Of a stretch of DNA of 64,000 nt, positions 23,890-34,735 are shown one piece after another (the first letter of the stretch is position 1; each line of letters begins with the position of its first letter). Made by a program: the position numbers and the translations under genes. Origin of the DNA: Thysanoteuthis rhombus (Eukaryota > Mollusca > Cephalopoda > Oegopsida > Thysanoteuthidae); the NCBI GenBank assembly GCA_963457665.1, contig OY735224.1, forward strand, positions 40,865,114 through 40,929,113, in the 5' to 3' direction. The notes under the pieces are model-generated. The model had not been told where the DNA came from. It saw only the letters and a program-made list of their open reading frames with translations, and did not search any database.

Positions 23890-25200
23890 GAACAGTGTTG
23901 GCAGACGTATGCGCTCTCTGTGTGCTTTCTATTTGGATTATTTTAGTTGTCTGTCTCAAACCAGATTCAACATTCCAGAACAAAACAGACACCTGAGGAG
24001 AGTGTATGTGACCAAAATATGAAGAATAACCAACAAAAAAGAGGAAAATAGTCTGATTAACCATATACAACTATATTTAGCCAAACTGTTATCTTTATAT
24101 GTTTATAAAAAAGTCTGTATCACAATCAGATAACTTATCATCCTCTTTCATTATCCGTACTTGAGCAAAATGAAACTTTTACAGAAAAGAAAGTATTTCT
24201 GTTCTGTGATCCTTTTTGCAGTCAGTGTTACAGATAATCATTCATTCATATTTTCAGCATCTTAACTACATTTGAGATTCTAAGTTCTACACATTTTTGG
24301 TCTTTGTTTTTTTGGGGGGGTTTTTTGATATTAATACGTTTTCATATCTATTATATATTTTGTATAAAGTAACAAATTTCATCCTGTTTTCATACAGCGT
24401 TAGATTATTTAGTACATGTATAGAGAATTGTCTGTTAATACCTTTGATAGTATTTCAGTTATTTTATTAATTCTGAGATTAACACAAATCCTTTCAGATA
24501 TGTAATGAAATTTGAAAGCCCTACCATCAATCAGAAAAAATTACCTAGTATGAAATTGTAATCAAATAAAGATATCCTTGAATAAGTCCCTATGTTAATG
24601 GTATCAGAACAGTGCTTAAACTGTTCCTGTGTCATTTATCCTTGAGTCTCTATCATAACATTTCTGTCATCCACCACTAAAATTCCTTTTTTTTTATCAT
24701 TATCATTTTACTAATAGGATTTTATACATAATTCAATTTGTATCATGCATTTGTCTGGTCCTCTTAAAAAGGTCATTTTACTGTAAATTTAGGAAATGTC
24801 CTGGTTCTCTGAACTTCCAAAACCAAAGGTAGAGAGAAAAATATATGAAGTTTCTAATTTCGCTGCCATTAAAAAGCAATAAGTCATTTTCATTCATCCC
24901 TCTCATGTCATTAACTCCCAAAATAATTTCATTTACACTTGGTTGAATCATACACCAATTTAATATGCACTGTATCTGTAGAATTGGATTCAACAAAGGA
25001 AAACAAATAGTCCTGTGAAATTAGGAAGAGACCTTGAACAAATTTGCATAGAGATGGAAACTATTCATAGAGGAAATGATATAAAAGAATATATCAAAAG
25101 TCCTCCAAAATCAGAGAATAGGTTTTTGAGAAAAATGACTAAACATGATTAGCCTATTAGTGAAGAAGTATTCAGTAGAAATGTACATGTTTAAGACATT
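23890..25200. other. No gene recognised
   Basis: AT-rich unique DNA between the two degenerate tandem arrays. Confidence 0.4.
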
Positions 25201-25204
25201 ATAC

Positions 25205-25690
25205 AAACCCTATGTATGGGGTGTGGTAGGATTTCTGAGTGAGATTCAATGAAATGCTGTGGAAGGGTGTATGATAAGCTAAAGAAGAACTGATTCAATT
25301 TTGAGGCTGGACCATGCACAATTAGCTCCTCTATGTCGTAGTTATATGTCCACACCTCATAATATAGTCATAATTTCATGTTAGTTCACATGATATCTCC
25401 ATAAGTTTCTTATGGCTTTCAATGAAATTTTGTGGAAAGTTGGACAATAGGATATAGACAAACTTATCTAATTTGGAGGCGGAGCCAAGAATCTTTTTAA
25501 TTGAGAGATATTTTTCGGTTCTTCTACCATACATCTCTGTATATCCTTATGGCTATCTATGTAATATCTCAAAAAGTTCTCCATGGATTTCGATGAGTTT
25601 TTAGTGGAATGATAAACAACAGGCCATGTAAGAGATGATTGAATTGTAGTGTGGAAGTATACGAATTGACTTCACCTGGCAATGGCATTT
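25205..25690 (+). repeat. Degenerate tandem repeat, second array
   Basis: Three further diverged units: AATGAAATGCTGTGGAAGGG, GGACCATGCACAATTA, CTACGTCGTAG-like ATGTCGTAGTTATATG, GGCGGAGCCAAG. Same direction as 23405-23885 and separated from it by 1.3 kb. Confidence 0.7.
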
Positions 25691-26614
25691 GGTATAGATA
25701 TGCACCTTATAGTTGCTTTTAGGTATGTATTATAATTTATAACTTATGAAAATATCGGATTTTAGAGGTCTTTTGATATGTTTTAGCTAGACCTCTATAC
25801 CCTATCTACGTACCAAGTTTCATCTTTTTGCAAATTTGTTCAAGCTCCATGTATAAATTCTGACTAATTTAACTAGACTATAAGCGGCTTTGCTGGATAA
25901 GACTGTTTTATGTTTGTTTGTATAAACTTTACGTTTGATGACAGATGCTAACTGACTCCTCAAGTTTATCTCTTCAACTGCTGAAATTTTTTAAAATTTT
26001 GAATTCATTTGACCAGAGAAAAAGAACAATTTAAAATATAATTGTCCATTTGAATAAAACTTTCTTCACTTTTTCTTTCATTTTTGTGTGTGTGTAACAA
26101 TTAACAAAACCAGAAAAATTCAAAATTAGTTGGACTCACGCACTCACACATTTAGATGAGACACTCAGGAGGGCCTAAATCAGTCACATAACTCATGCCG
26201 AGTTCATTTAACCTAGTTTAAGGACTGATAAGAATTGTTGATGTGAACTGGAATGGTTACCTTCCATTTATTTTATAGATTATTTTGGTATTTCAAGAAT
26301 TTGTTGAAAAAATAATGCTCTAGTAATGAGAGAAGCAAGAAAAAAATGGACAAAAAAATCCGTCTGAAACATTTTTTTAGTGTTTTTGCAGTTCCATTAC
26401 TCTTTTTAGATCCACTAAAATAATGTGCTCATCACCCCCCCCCTTGTACGCCTTTTGAATATGATACTTTTTTATAATTTTGCATTGTAAGAAATTAATG
26501 CTTACTTTCAATTATCAATTTTGCATAACAGCTAAATATTTTCTATTTCAAATCATTCAAATTTAATATAAAAATTTTAATTCCTTTAGGGGATTCACGA
26601 TTTACCAAGTGGTG

Positions 26615-26880
26615 TCGTTATGCTGGCTACAGCTTCAGCCATTCCTATTTAGGCTCTATGTATGCTTCTTATTCAACTCGTATGTGAAATAGACTCACAG
26701 GCAACAATCACCCGAATTTTGACATCACTCATTTCCCCTTGTACTATTTTACCTACAGCTGCGGGGGAGATGGATTCATGCCTTTTTTTCAAGAGCAGTA
26801 GTGCAGCATTAACACAAACTGTTTGAACTCTGTTCTCAGAGTTCATTGTCCATGTTACCTGCTCGACCACCTCTCACCAT
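26615..26880 (-). repeat. SINE family A, second long copy
   Basis: Plus-strand order GGCTACAGCTTCAGCC, GGAGATGGATTCATGCC, CACAAACTGTTTGAACTC and CACCTCTCACC matches 10290-10590. The B-box (GAGTTCAAACAG) is on the minus strand. Confidence 0.65.
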
Positions 26881-26889
26881 GTCAACCTT

Positions 26890-27991
26890 CAAGTTAAACT
26901 TTTCTACTGTCTCACAAATTAACCATCATTGCTGATGGCTGAGACTTTCATCTAAGTCAAAACAATTTCAGAAGAAATATAAAATGTTTCTTATTTGATT
27001 ACATAAAAACAGTTGATGTAGAAGACAGTATGAGTTATCCAGGGGTAGCAAAATATCCATTTAGAGACAGATGATTAAGCAAAAAATTTCAGGTTTTTCT
27101 ACTTTTCCTATTGTTTTCTTATCACCTTATCAATATATTCATTCATGAAATGGGAAATGATTATTTTTTCCACCTATCTCTGAAATTTTGAAAGAAAATT
27201 ATTTATTATTATAATTTTTTTTGATTGTAGAAAAATATAATGTCTCTGGTAAATTTTATAAAATTTTTAAAAAGTACCTGGAGGAGGTTGTCTTTCTATC
27301 TTAGCTACTTGTATCCTCTTGTTAGGTTTAAACAGACCCATTAAACCATTTCCTTATATATGTAAGATTTCTGCTAGGATGTGACTTATTGTAGTTCTCT
27401 TATGAAGAAATTATTTGGAAAGACTTTTAACCTGGTTGCTGCCACTGACAACATTAATCATCCTAACAAATTGTCAGTCCATTACCACGGATAAGATAAC
27501 TCTTCTTACAATTGTGTGTTCTTTCTCTAACATACATTTATGTATATATCACATTTATAGGTATTCAGTTGCATATGTTAGTTGATTTGTAAGGGGGGGG
27601 AAACAGTTTTATACATGCAATGAAGAGTTTCTATATTCATCAAATTTTTATGAGAAAAACCTAGCACATGGATACAACACTGAAAAATATACCCAACAGC
27701 GAACAGATTTAAAGTTGAACATTTTTCTATCTAAAATACGGGACAATAATTTTTAGATAAAGCACACAAACTATAGGGATTGCCATTTACTTCCTGCAAT
27801 TGAGTAGTTAGACTTTATGCAGGCAAACATACATGCATAAAAATGAAAAACCAGTGATATAGACTTAGAATTTGTGATGCTGTTAAACTGGTCTTTTCTC
27901 TGATTCATTGACGTCTAGAACAATCAAATGGATTTTGTGTATTTCTGCTTGGAGCAATCTATTGATTTTGTTTTGCTTTCTTTCCTTGCAG
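26890..27991. other. No exon found immediately upstream of the first TLK exon
   Basis: AT-rich sequence ending in the T-rich tract and acceptor at 27991. No coding block resembling the TLK N-terminus was found. Confidence 0.45.
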
Positions 27992-28076
27992 ATGCCACAG
28001 ACGCCTGACAAGGCAAAAACGCCAACAGATCGGAAGCGGAAACGAAAAAATACTGTAGATAATAATTGTGAAGCAG
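27992..28076 (+). CDS. TLK: TLK exon with TPDK motif and basic NLS
   Basis: Acceptor tttccttgcag ends at 27991 and donor GTAAGT starts at 28077, both close to consensus. The exon encodes 28 codons plus one base and begins MPQTPDKAKTPTDRKRKRKN. The TPDK and RKRKRK segments align with TPEKK and RKRKAE of vertebrate TLKs, and RKRKRK is a good monopartite nuclear localisation signal. The ATG is the first codon after the acceptor. It may be an internal Met (vertebrate TLKs have about 50 residues before TPEKK, and an upstream exon ending in phase 0 would fit) or a start preceded by a non-coding exon. No upstream coding exon was found in 1-27991. Confidence 0.8.
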
Positions 28077-28261
28077 GTAAGTACTTTGCCTTACCCTCTT
28101 CCATCACATGACTACCTTTCTGAAAAATTAGCCTCATTCTCTATCTATTCTTTTCAGCCATTTTTGCACATCAGATTTTCACATAAATTGTTACTTAATT
28201 TCATGTAAATTCTAATAACTTAGGATTATAAAGATAGAAAAGAAATTCAACTCATGAAATA

Positions 28262-28560
28262 CATTGACTACTGATATTAGAAACTGTCAACATAGGTTTC
28301 TTCAGATTTTAAGTGGGTCTGGCTAGAAGGTTCAATTAGCAATCTAAGTTTTTGCTAAATTGATCCTTTAGTTTGTGTCTGGTAGCATTCATGCTTGTTT
28401 TTTGAAAATTTGGACTTTTTGTGATCTCTGCCCTACTAAAGGTGAGAGAAATCACTTATTCATTGATTACCTCTTTTTCCAATTTTTTGATTGAGCCTGC
28501 TGCCAAAAAAACATTGAAGTGATGGTTTCTATTGAATGTCTAACCAGACCTGTTTCTCAC
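28262..28560 (+). repeat. Dispersed repeat R1, second copy
   Basis: Colinear with 9085-9520, lacking about 70 nt of the first copy after CTTCAG. Confidence 0.65.
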
Positions 28561-28779
28561 TCAAATAAAGTGATAGATGTTAAATGCTACCAAATCTTTT
28601 GGTAACAAATTGACAAACCTAAATATTTCAAAAAGGTTGACAACCCCTGAGATCTAATCTTTCTCAAGACACCATTGTTTTATTATGGGTGTTGACAACA
28701 TGACCTCTGCTTGATGATTTGATTTTTAAACCATACCAGACAACCCTGTTGACCCTTATGGTCACTAATCAATGTAAAC

Positions 28780-28915
28780 CTGAATGCAGGCCCCGCAATA
28801 TTATCTTCAAGTTGCAAATTACCCAGATTTTTTTTGCATTCTTCAAGTTGTAGCATTTTAAAGGCATCTCAATTTCTATGTCTCTGGCTACAATGCAGCA
28901 TTTTGGCTACTTGGA
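28780..28915 (+). repeat. Dispersed repeat R5
   Basis: Blocks AAGTTGCAAATTACCCAGA, TTTTTTGCATTCTTCAAGTT and CTCTGGCTACAATGCAGC match 42490-42610. A more diverged copy lies at 8570-8735. Confidence 0.6.
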
Positions 28916-29235
28916 GGACACAGATGAACAAAATTTTAAAACAATGTCTTGAGTAAAAATTAGCATCTTTAATTTTGTAATTATCTACATTTTTGCCAAG
29001 ATAAATTTTATTCATCATTGCAAATATCTTTTTCTTAGTACAGTTTTCTGTCTTGGAAAAATGAATTTAATATATCTTATTGATGCTTTGTTTTTCGTTT
29101 TTGGGGTTTTTAAAAAATTTTTCAAAATGTAATCAGTCAGTTTTAGTCAAATTATAAAATTGTTTCTTGACAGACTTTTAATTAGAAGTTTAATGGTGTA
29201 AGTACTTTATTTTACCAAATTTAATTCAGACATTT

Positions 29236-29500
29236 GAAATTCTTCATTATGTTTTTGATGTTGTCAACATGTTCTAGCTGATCCATTCTTGAGTCTTCAT
29301 CAGGTGTATTTGCATAGGACAATAGGAAAAATCTTATTTCTTCAGAAAAATCACAACAGAAAAAAAAGGGTGGTCATTTTTATACCATTTTTCTGAAGAA
29401 ATAGATCTTTACTCTTTCCTCTTGGCTTATGCTCCTGATGAAGGGAGAAGAAATGATCGGCCAAAATGTTGTCTTGATAACAGCATGAAGGAGTTCAATT
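29236..29500. mobile_element. Penelope-related foldback, ~115-nt arms
   Basis: Left arm 29236-29351 and right arm 29382-29500 are imperfect reverse complements. Outer parts pair TTGATGTTGTCAACATGTTC with a matching stretch at 29460-29480, middle parts pair CTTCATCAGG with CCTGATGAAG, and inner parts pair ATTTCTTCAGAAAAAT with ATTTTTCTGAAGAAAT around a 30-nt loop. The right arm reads CTGATGAAG...CCAAAATGTTGTC...AACAGCATGAAG, colinear with the Penelope 3' region at 53155-53215. Confidence 0.7.
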
Positions 29501-29559
29501 ACCTAAGCTATAATTGGGATGTTAATGACCTTTCTCACAATTGTTGAAAATGAACAAAT

Positions 29560-29700
29560 GAATTCTTTATTTAAAGATAAGCCAATAAACGGAAGAATAA
29601 ACAAGCCTGGCTGCTTCAGGGTCAAGCTCCACTCTTATTCCTATTCAGACTGGTGATGATTACAGCAACTTTTTATTGTATACATGATAAATGAAAAATT
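29560..29700 (+). repeat. Dispersed repeat X
   Basis: AACAAGCCTGGCTGCTTCAG through GATGATTACAGCAACTTTT to TGTATACATGATAAAT is repeated in reverse complement at 53540-53662. Confidence 0.75.
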
Positions 29701-29769
29701 ATAGAAATATATTTTTTTCAATATAAATGTATTTATTAGAATGAGATTTTGGTTGATATGTAAGACTTG

Positions 29770-29935
29770 TCGTTTACCTCAGTTGGTAAGGGTCATGAAC
29801 ACCAATCAGTTGGTTGTGATTTCAAATCATGGTAGGAGAATGGTGATTTTCACTTCCTCAAATTAGATGAGGATTGTTCATTTTACAGTTGAAAAACCAA
29901 GTCAAGGTTTGATCTGGAGTGTGACAGAAGAAATT
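29770..29935 (+). repeat. tRNA-like SINE family C
   Basis: CCTCAGTTGGTAAGGGTCAT (A-box-like) and GTGATTTCAAATCATGG (B-box-like) have tRNA spacing. A related minus-strand copy lies at 53395-53520. In both places the SINE lies next to repeat X, in the same relative order. Confidence 0.5.
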
Positions 29936-30015
29936 TATACAGTCATAATATGTTATTTTGATTCATATTCACATTTCACTATATAAGGAATTCTTTTCAT
30001 TTTTCCCTTTCGCAG

Positions 30016-30077
30016 GTGCAGCATTAAAGGTGGTTCGTCCAGAAGCAAATGGCAAGAAAATTAATGAATATTTTAAG
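30016..30077 (+). CDS. TLK: TLK exon with KKINEYF block
   Basis: Acceptor tttcgcag ends at 30015 and donor GTTAGT starts at 30078. The 62-nt exon takes one base from the previous exon to make Gly, then reads AALKVVRPEANGKKINEYFK and ends in phase 0. KKINEYF corresponds to the HKISDYFE block of vertebrate TLKs, which likewise follows the basic cluster by some 20 residues. This is the strongest single piece of evidence for the TLK call. The Ile-x-x-Tyr-Phe core also resembles part of a PCNA-binding box, but without the leading Gln, so that resemblance is weak. Confidence 0.82.
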
Positions 30078-31140
30078 GTTAGTACATTTCTTCATCTTAT
30101 TGATTTGTTTAGTCATTAATTGAATAACAGATCGCTCTATTTTATTTATTTAATCCAATAACAAATAACCTTTTATACCGAAGGTAAATCACTGGATGAC
30201 AATTTGCCACTTTCAAAATTTCAAGTCGTAGTCAAAAAAGACAACTGTATTTTAAAAAAATTTTTTTTTTTAAAATCATTTGAAAATAGTATGTTTGTAC
30301 AGGATGGGCTAAAAGTTGCATTGGAATTAAAACATTTCATAAATTTGAATCAAAATATTAATTTCAAGGTTCTAGTTGTTTTTTTTTTGTTTTTTTTAAT
30401 CAAGTATGGAAAATTATGCCCATTTTCTGCAAAGAGAGAAGGGTCAAGTTTTATTCTTTTGAGTGAATTTCCCATTACACGGCACAGATTTCAATCACAG
30501 GTTCAATCTGGGGCGGTCAGATAGGGCAAACAAGGGAGCCATCAAATTTCTGAAAATTCAGGCAGAAGGGCATCATTTGCAGAATATAATTTTCCAAACT
30601 TGATACCCAGAATAAACTTGGACCTTAAATTTTATATTTTTATCCAAACTTGGTAATCAACACAATTGAGAAAGAATTTATGGAATATCTTAAATTGTAT
30701 GCAACTTATGTCTCACCCTGAACTTTCATACAATTTGCTGGTAAATGCAGCTGGAAAGGGATCAGGCTAATTTGGATTGACTCTCTTTTGTATAAATGTC
30801 GACTTAACCTTTTTAGAATATTAATTTACTTGGATCTTCTAACTTTATATAAAGTTCTTTTTAATGGTGTAACTTCAACTTGTTTCGGATGTGTTTATCA
30901 TTTATAATTTTCATTATGCATTCAAGATGACATGTCTGTCAAAGACTTGTACTCTGCTGACACTTGGAGGCAACTTGAGGCTCCTCTTCTGTTTGGTACT
31001 ATCTTTTTTAAACAGGGGAGAGTGTGACTCCCTTCCCATTTTTTTCCACCCTTATCTCACAGCTTATGGTGTACTCAGTTACCGGCTTTATACATCAGGG
31101 AATTTATCCTGTTTAAGAGTTTTCAACAGTCATTTCTCAT

Positions 31141-31210
31141 ACTGGGATTGAACCCAGTTTGCTCTGCATGGGAGACAGACGTGTCAGTCATTACACCATC
31201 TGAGTGGACA
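31141..31210 (-). repeat. tRNA-derived SINE head
   Basis: Minus strand reads CAGATGGTGTAATGACTG (A-box-like) then CTGGGTTCAATCCC (B-box close to GGTTCRANNCC). No acceptor stem, so not a functional tRNA. Confidence 0.6.
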
Positions 31211-31599
31211 ATTTTCAGTGTGATATTGAAAAAAAGCATAGGGCAGTACCCATTTAATCGTAACTCTAGTTTTCATTATATTGGTAAATGAACAGATACA
31301 ATAGCTTAGTAAATGATAAGACAATGATATGATTAAAATCCTCAGTTCAACCTGTTAATCTGTTTCAATTATCACCACCCACTTGGATACATTTTCACAG
31401 ATTGAAAGAATGAACTGCCAACCTAACATTAAATAATTTTTCTCAAAAAAAAACAAAAACAAACTACCACCCACCTAATCTCACAAATTGTCCACTAGTG
31501 GGCAGTACCATCCATGTTGCTTTAAAATATTACTTGATAAAAAACATTCATTATAATGGATTTGATTGAAAGGAGAGTTTTTACTTAGTTTCAATTGCT

Positions 31600-31850
31600 T
31601 CAAAACTTGTTTTGGCTGACATTCTTATCTCTCCAAATTTTGTTCGGGCAATCCAATCTTTTTTTCACACCTTTTATGTTAACCTGATGTTTTGGATGAC
31701 ACATTCTAGGGCCGTCTTCAGGTGTAATATGTAATATCCTTAAGGAAAGAGTCTTTTTCCAGTCTGTCTCTCCATTTGCACAGTAGAAAATTAAAACGTT
31801 AACAGCAACAAAGATTGTTTTGTCCAAACAAAAGTTGCCATGAAGTTAAA
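31600..31850 (-). mobile_element. Penelope-type 3' region fragment
   Basis: Minus strand contains ACACCTGAAGACGGCCCTAG, a spacer and CCAAAACATCAGGTTAAC, colinear with ACACCTGAAGATGGCCGTAG...TGAAATGTTTTGTTAAC at 53155-53210. Confidence 0.5.
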
Positions 31851-33595
31851 TCTTATCTTTATTCTTTGAATACTTTTTGTTGAAAAGTTTCAATCTGTAT
31901 TGAAATATTGAGGCTTTTATTTTGTTTAGCCCAGTTATAATATTATAAAAGGCTGGCAATTTCTACTTTTCATTTGGAGCCTTCTAAGCAGTGTTGATTT
32001 TTTTTTACCTTGAATTAAATCAACATTCAAGTATGTGAGTCCAGTCATTTCAGATTGGGTAGTGTAGAACATTGTTTTGGCTTTCCCGCTGAAGTTCACA
32101 TTCACTGTCTTGACATTGTCATTTTATCAGATAATTCAAATATCACATCATTGAATTATTGTTTCATTTCTCGTCTTGTGAATGTTAACTAGAAGGGTGT
32201 GAATACAAGAACATAGGATATGGTATTTTCGTCTGACATTCCTACAGTGCGAAGGGAAAGCAACAAAATATAATGATATTGTGTGGTACTGCTGAGGTAC
32301 TTTGATGATTAGGCTACACTCTCAGAACCATGCCTAACCCTAGAGTCATCATTTGATAAAGGCATTGTTGGTAGCATAGCTGTTGTTTTCTTTTCAGCAG
32401 AATGTGTATGAAATTATATAAGAACTTATCATCACAGTCACTAATTAAACAACCAGAGCGTCAAAATTGGAAGTCATCTAAAAAAAAAAAAGTTCCATGA
32501 AGAATAAATATGGTCAGAATAAATTCTATTTATTACATCACTGATGTTTTCCACTTGAAAAAATCTCAGGTAGAGTAAAAAAAAAATAGAAAAAAATATG
32601 TAAAATTATTTTAGAAAGGGTCAAGTGAAGGACTGATGCCAATTTTCAAGTCTGTAGACAAAACGGTATGGCCAGGAACACTCAAACACATAAACCCTGG
32701 TAAATATAAAAAAAAGGATAGAACCTTTTTTCCATCTTTAAAGGCCAATTGACTAGTACTTTTCCTGATGACTAGAAAACACATTTATCAGCTAAGTTCC
32801 AGTGTCATTACCTGATATTCTTGGATTAGAATAATATAGTTCCTTTTGGTCAGCATACTCCTCATTTTTTAATCCATACTTATAATAATTAGCAATGTGT
32901 TTTTGTACTCAGTCATGTTAAGGGACTCTACTGATGTAAAATTGAATTTTATGTTCTTATGACATAAAAATGCTAAATTTTACTCATTCAGGCCTGTTTT
33001 ATCTAAGGGTTACAAAGAATGGACATAATGGATGGATTCAAGTTTCATCATCTTCTAAGAAACCCTGAGAAGCCATATATCACTTTGAAGGTCATAGGTT
33101 ATGAATTTCATTGATGGCAAATATAATGATCTTGTGACCTAGGCCGCAAAATTTCAAGCACACATATGTGCCCACCTGAATTTTTCTTTCTAGAAAGGAA
33201 GATACATACTAATACGGTTTTGTTTATAAGTAAAAAATGGAAAACTGGGTTTTGAAATTTGAAAGATGAATTTTACTCATATCAATAGGCAGAGTAATGA
33301 TTTGACTTTTCTACAAAAATTCAATGTGCAATTTGGTTTACAAGTTGAATCAAAATCAAATCTTCTCTTCTTAACTAGGGTTTGGAAACTGGATTTTTGA
33401 ACTGAGACTATTTTTTTGGTGATTTTCTCTCATATTGTTTTCAATGCTCAAAATCTGAGTATCTTCAATAATGATAAGTCTTGAATTCATGAACCAATTT
33501 TAATTTAGAGTAGAACCCTTCAGTGAATAGAATGAAAAATAATGGAATTATTCTGTGAATGAAAGAAAACCTCTAATAATTCAAAGGAGATAATT

Positions 33596-33949
33596 TCAAT
33601 CAAAAGTTATTCCCATTGATATTGAAATTAGTTTTTTTACATGAATTGAAAAGTTAGATATATTCATACTTTGATTTACTTGAATTAAGCCAAGCTTATG
33701 TGCATTTCCAATATGTATCAAATTCATCATAAATGTTGTGTGACTACTCCAACAGTTGAATTTCCACGAATGTTCAAGATTGGTAATATTTTGAATAGAT
33801 TTTGAGGCCAACTCTCTTTTCTGAGTTGAACAAATGGATGCGCTTATAGTTTTGTTCTGACCTATCAGAAATTCTGATGTATTGATTTTGATGCAGATAA
33901 ATGAAATAGTGATGTCAGCTATTACAATAAAAGTAATTAGTCGTATCAT
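33596..33949 (-). CDS. Unrecognised 117-codon antisense ORF with signal-peptide features
   Basis: Opens MIRLITFIVIADITISFIC, a basic residue followed by a hydrophobic stretch that reads as a signal peptide or anchor, though an Asp interrupts its core. The rest has six N-x-S/T sequons and two further Cys (residues 40 and 66). A TATAAATAG box lies on the same strand at 34024-34032, 75 nt upstream of the ATG. No family is recognised and no polyadenylation signal is obvious. High Ile/Asn/Ser content is expected by chance in AT-rich DNA, so this could be a spurious frame. Confidence 0.2.
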   Translation of the reverse strand: MIRLITFIVIADITISFICIKINTSEFLIGQNKTISASICSTQKRELASKSIQNITNLEHSWKFNCWSSHTTFMMNLIHIGNAHKLGLIQVNQSMNISNFSIHVKKLISISMGITFD

Positions 33950-34023
33950 CTACTCTTGAAAGTATCATTCAGCTATCATCCCATTTTGTTGATGTAAACA
34001 GAGTAGCTCTCTTCAGGCAATGG

Positions 34024-34033
34024 CTATTTATAG
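34024..34033 (-). promoter_or_regulatory. TATA-box-like site upstream of the antisense ORF
   Basis: Minus strand CTATAAATAG. If used, initiation about 30 nt downstream would leave a 5' leader of roughly 45-50 nt before the ATG at 33949. Confidence 0.2.
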
Positions 34034-34163
34034 CTGAAGGAGAAATAGAAAAAGGGGCTGAAATGCCTGTGATTATAACCTCTTGTGATATCAGTTCATT
34101 TGATGCTTTTAGGCAGGGTCTCTTGAGGAATATTACGTGTCTGGTTCAAAGCTGTACTCCACT

Positions 34164-34190
34164 GTGTGCGCACACACACACACACACACA
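34164..34190. repeat. (CA)n microsatellite
   Basis: About 12 CA units. Confidence 0.85.
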
Positions 34191-34416
34191 TCCTTTAGCC
34201 ATTCAGTTTTCATCTGCTATGATCCTTTTAGCACACCATTGTACATTCATTTGCGGATAAAGGATAGTGATCTTATTTTATTAATGGACATATGATACAG
34301 ACTTGGAAGTCTCAGTACACAGCTCCACCCAAGAAACTCCCCGAGCCTGGTGCAATGCACTGGCTGCACCTCCCTCTCATAGATTGAGTATGTTGTATCA
34401 ATGTTAATGTAAGATT

Positions 34417-34735
34417 GATTTGGTGAAATCCCTGAACATTCTAGTACATTTCATGAAATCCCTAGTTTCACAATCAGTATAGTAATGGTTAACAAGCTTG
34501 TGATGCTGACCATTACTACTGTAATGAATTTGAACCTCACTAGATGCCCCACTGGGATAACCTTGTGTTCAACTAAACTTTTAACACAAGGCCATAGTAG
34601 TGGGGCACCCAATGAGGATTGAACAAATTACAGTAGTAATGACCAGTATCACAAGCTTGTTAACCATTACTCCACTGTTTGGGAAACTAGGGATTTCATG
34701 AAATTACTGAAATGTTTAGGGATTTCACGAAATCA
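34417..34735. mobile_element. Head-to-head SINE hairpin, 153-nt arms, 13-nt loop
   Basis: Arms 34417-34569 and 34583-34735 are reverse complements at high identity (for example TAGTAATGGTTAACAAGCTT in both), separated only by 13 nt. Each arm contains a tRNA-like unit: A-box-like TAATGGTTAACAAGC and B-box-like TTTGAACCTCA (left) or TGTTCAATCCTC (right). Two SINE copies therefore lie inverted and almost touching. Transcribed within the TLK intron they would form one long duplex. Confidence 0.85.

Larger units (their letters stand above)
28077..30015 (+). other. TLK intron, 1.9 kb
   Basis: Phase-1 intron bounded by GTAAGT and TTTCGCAG. It contains dispersed repeats (28262-28560 and 28780-28915), a Penelope-related foldback (29236-29500), a repeat shared with 53540-53662 (29560-29700) and a tRNA-like SINE remnant (29770-29935). 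No further exon was seen. Confidence 0.75.

Noticed and set aside
27908..28111. 67-codon ORF starting before the TLK exon
   Set aside because: It is the exon read through both splice sites; only 27992-28076 is exonic.
30204..30524. 106-codon ORF after the second TLK exon
   Set aside because: Rich in Phe/Lys from T and A runs, lies in intron, no splice continuity with the exon at 30016-30077.
2465..31210. Functional tRNA genes at the A/B-box segments
   Set aside because: A and B boxes are present but acceptor stems and full cloverleaves are not; these are SINE heads.
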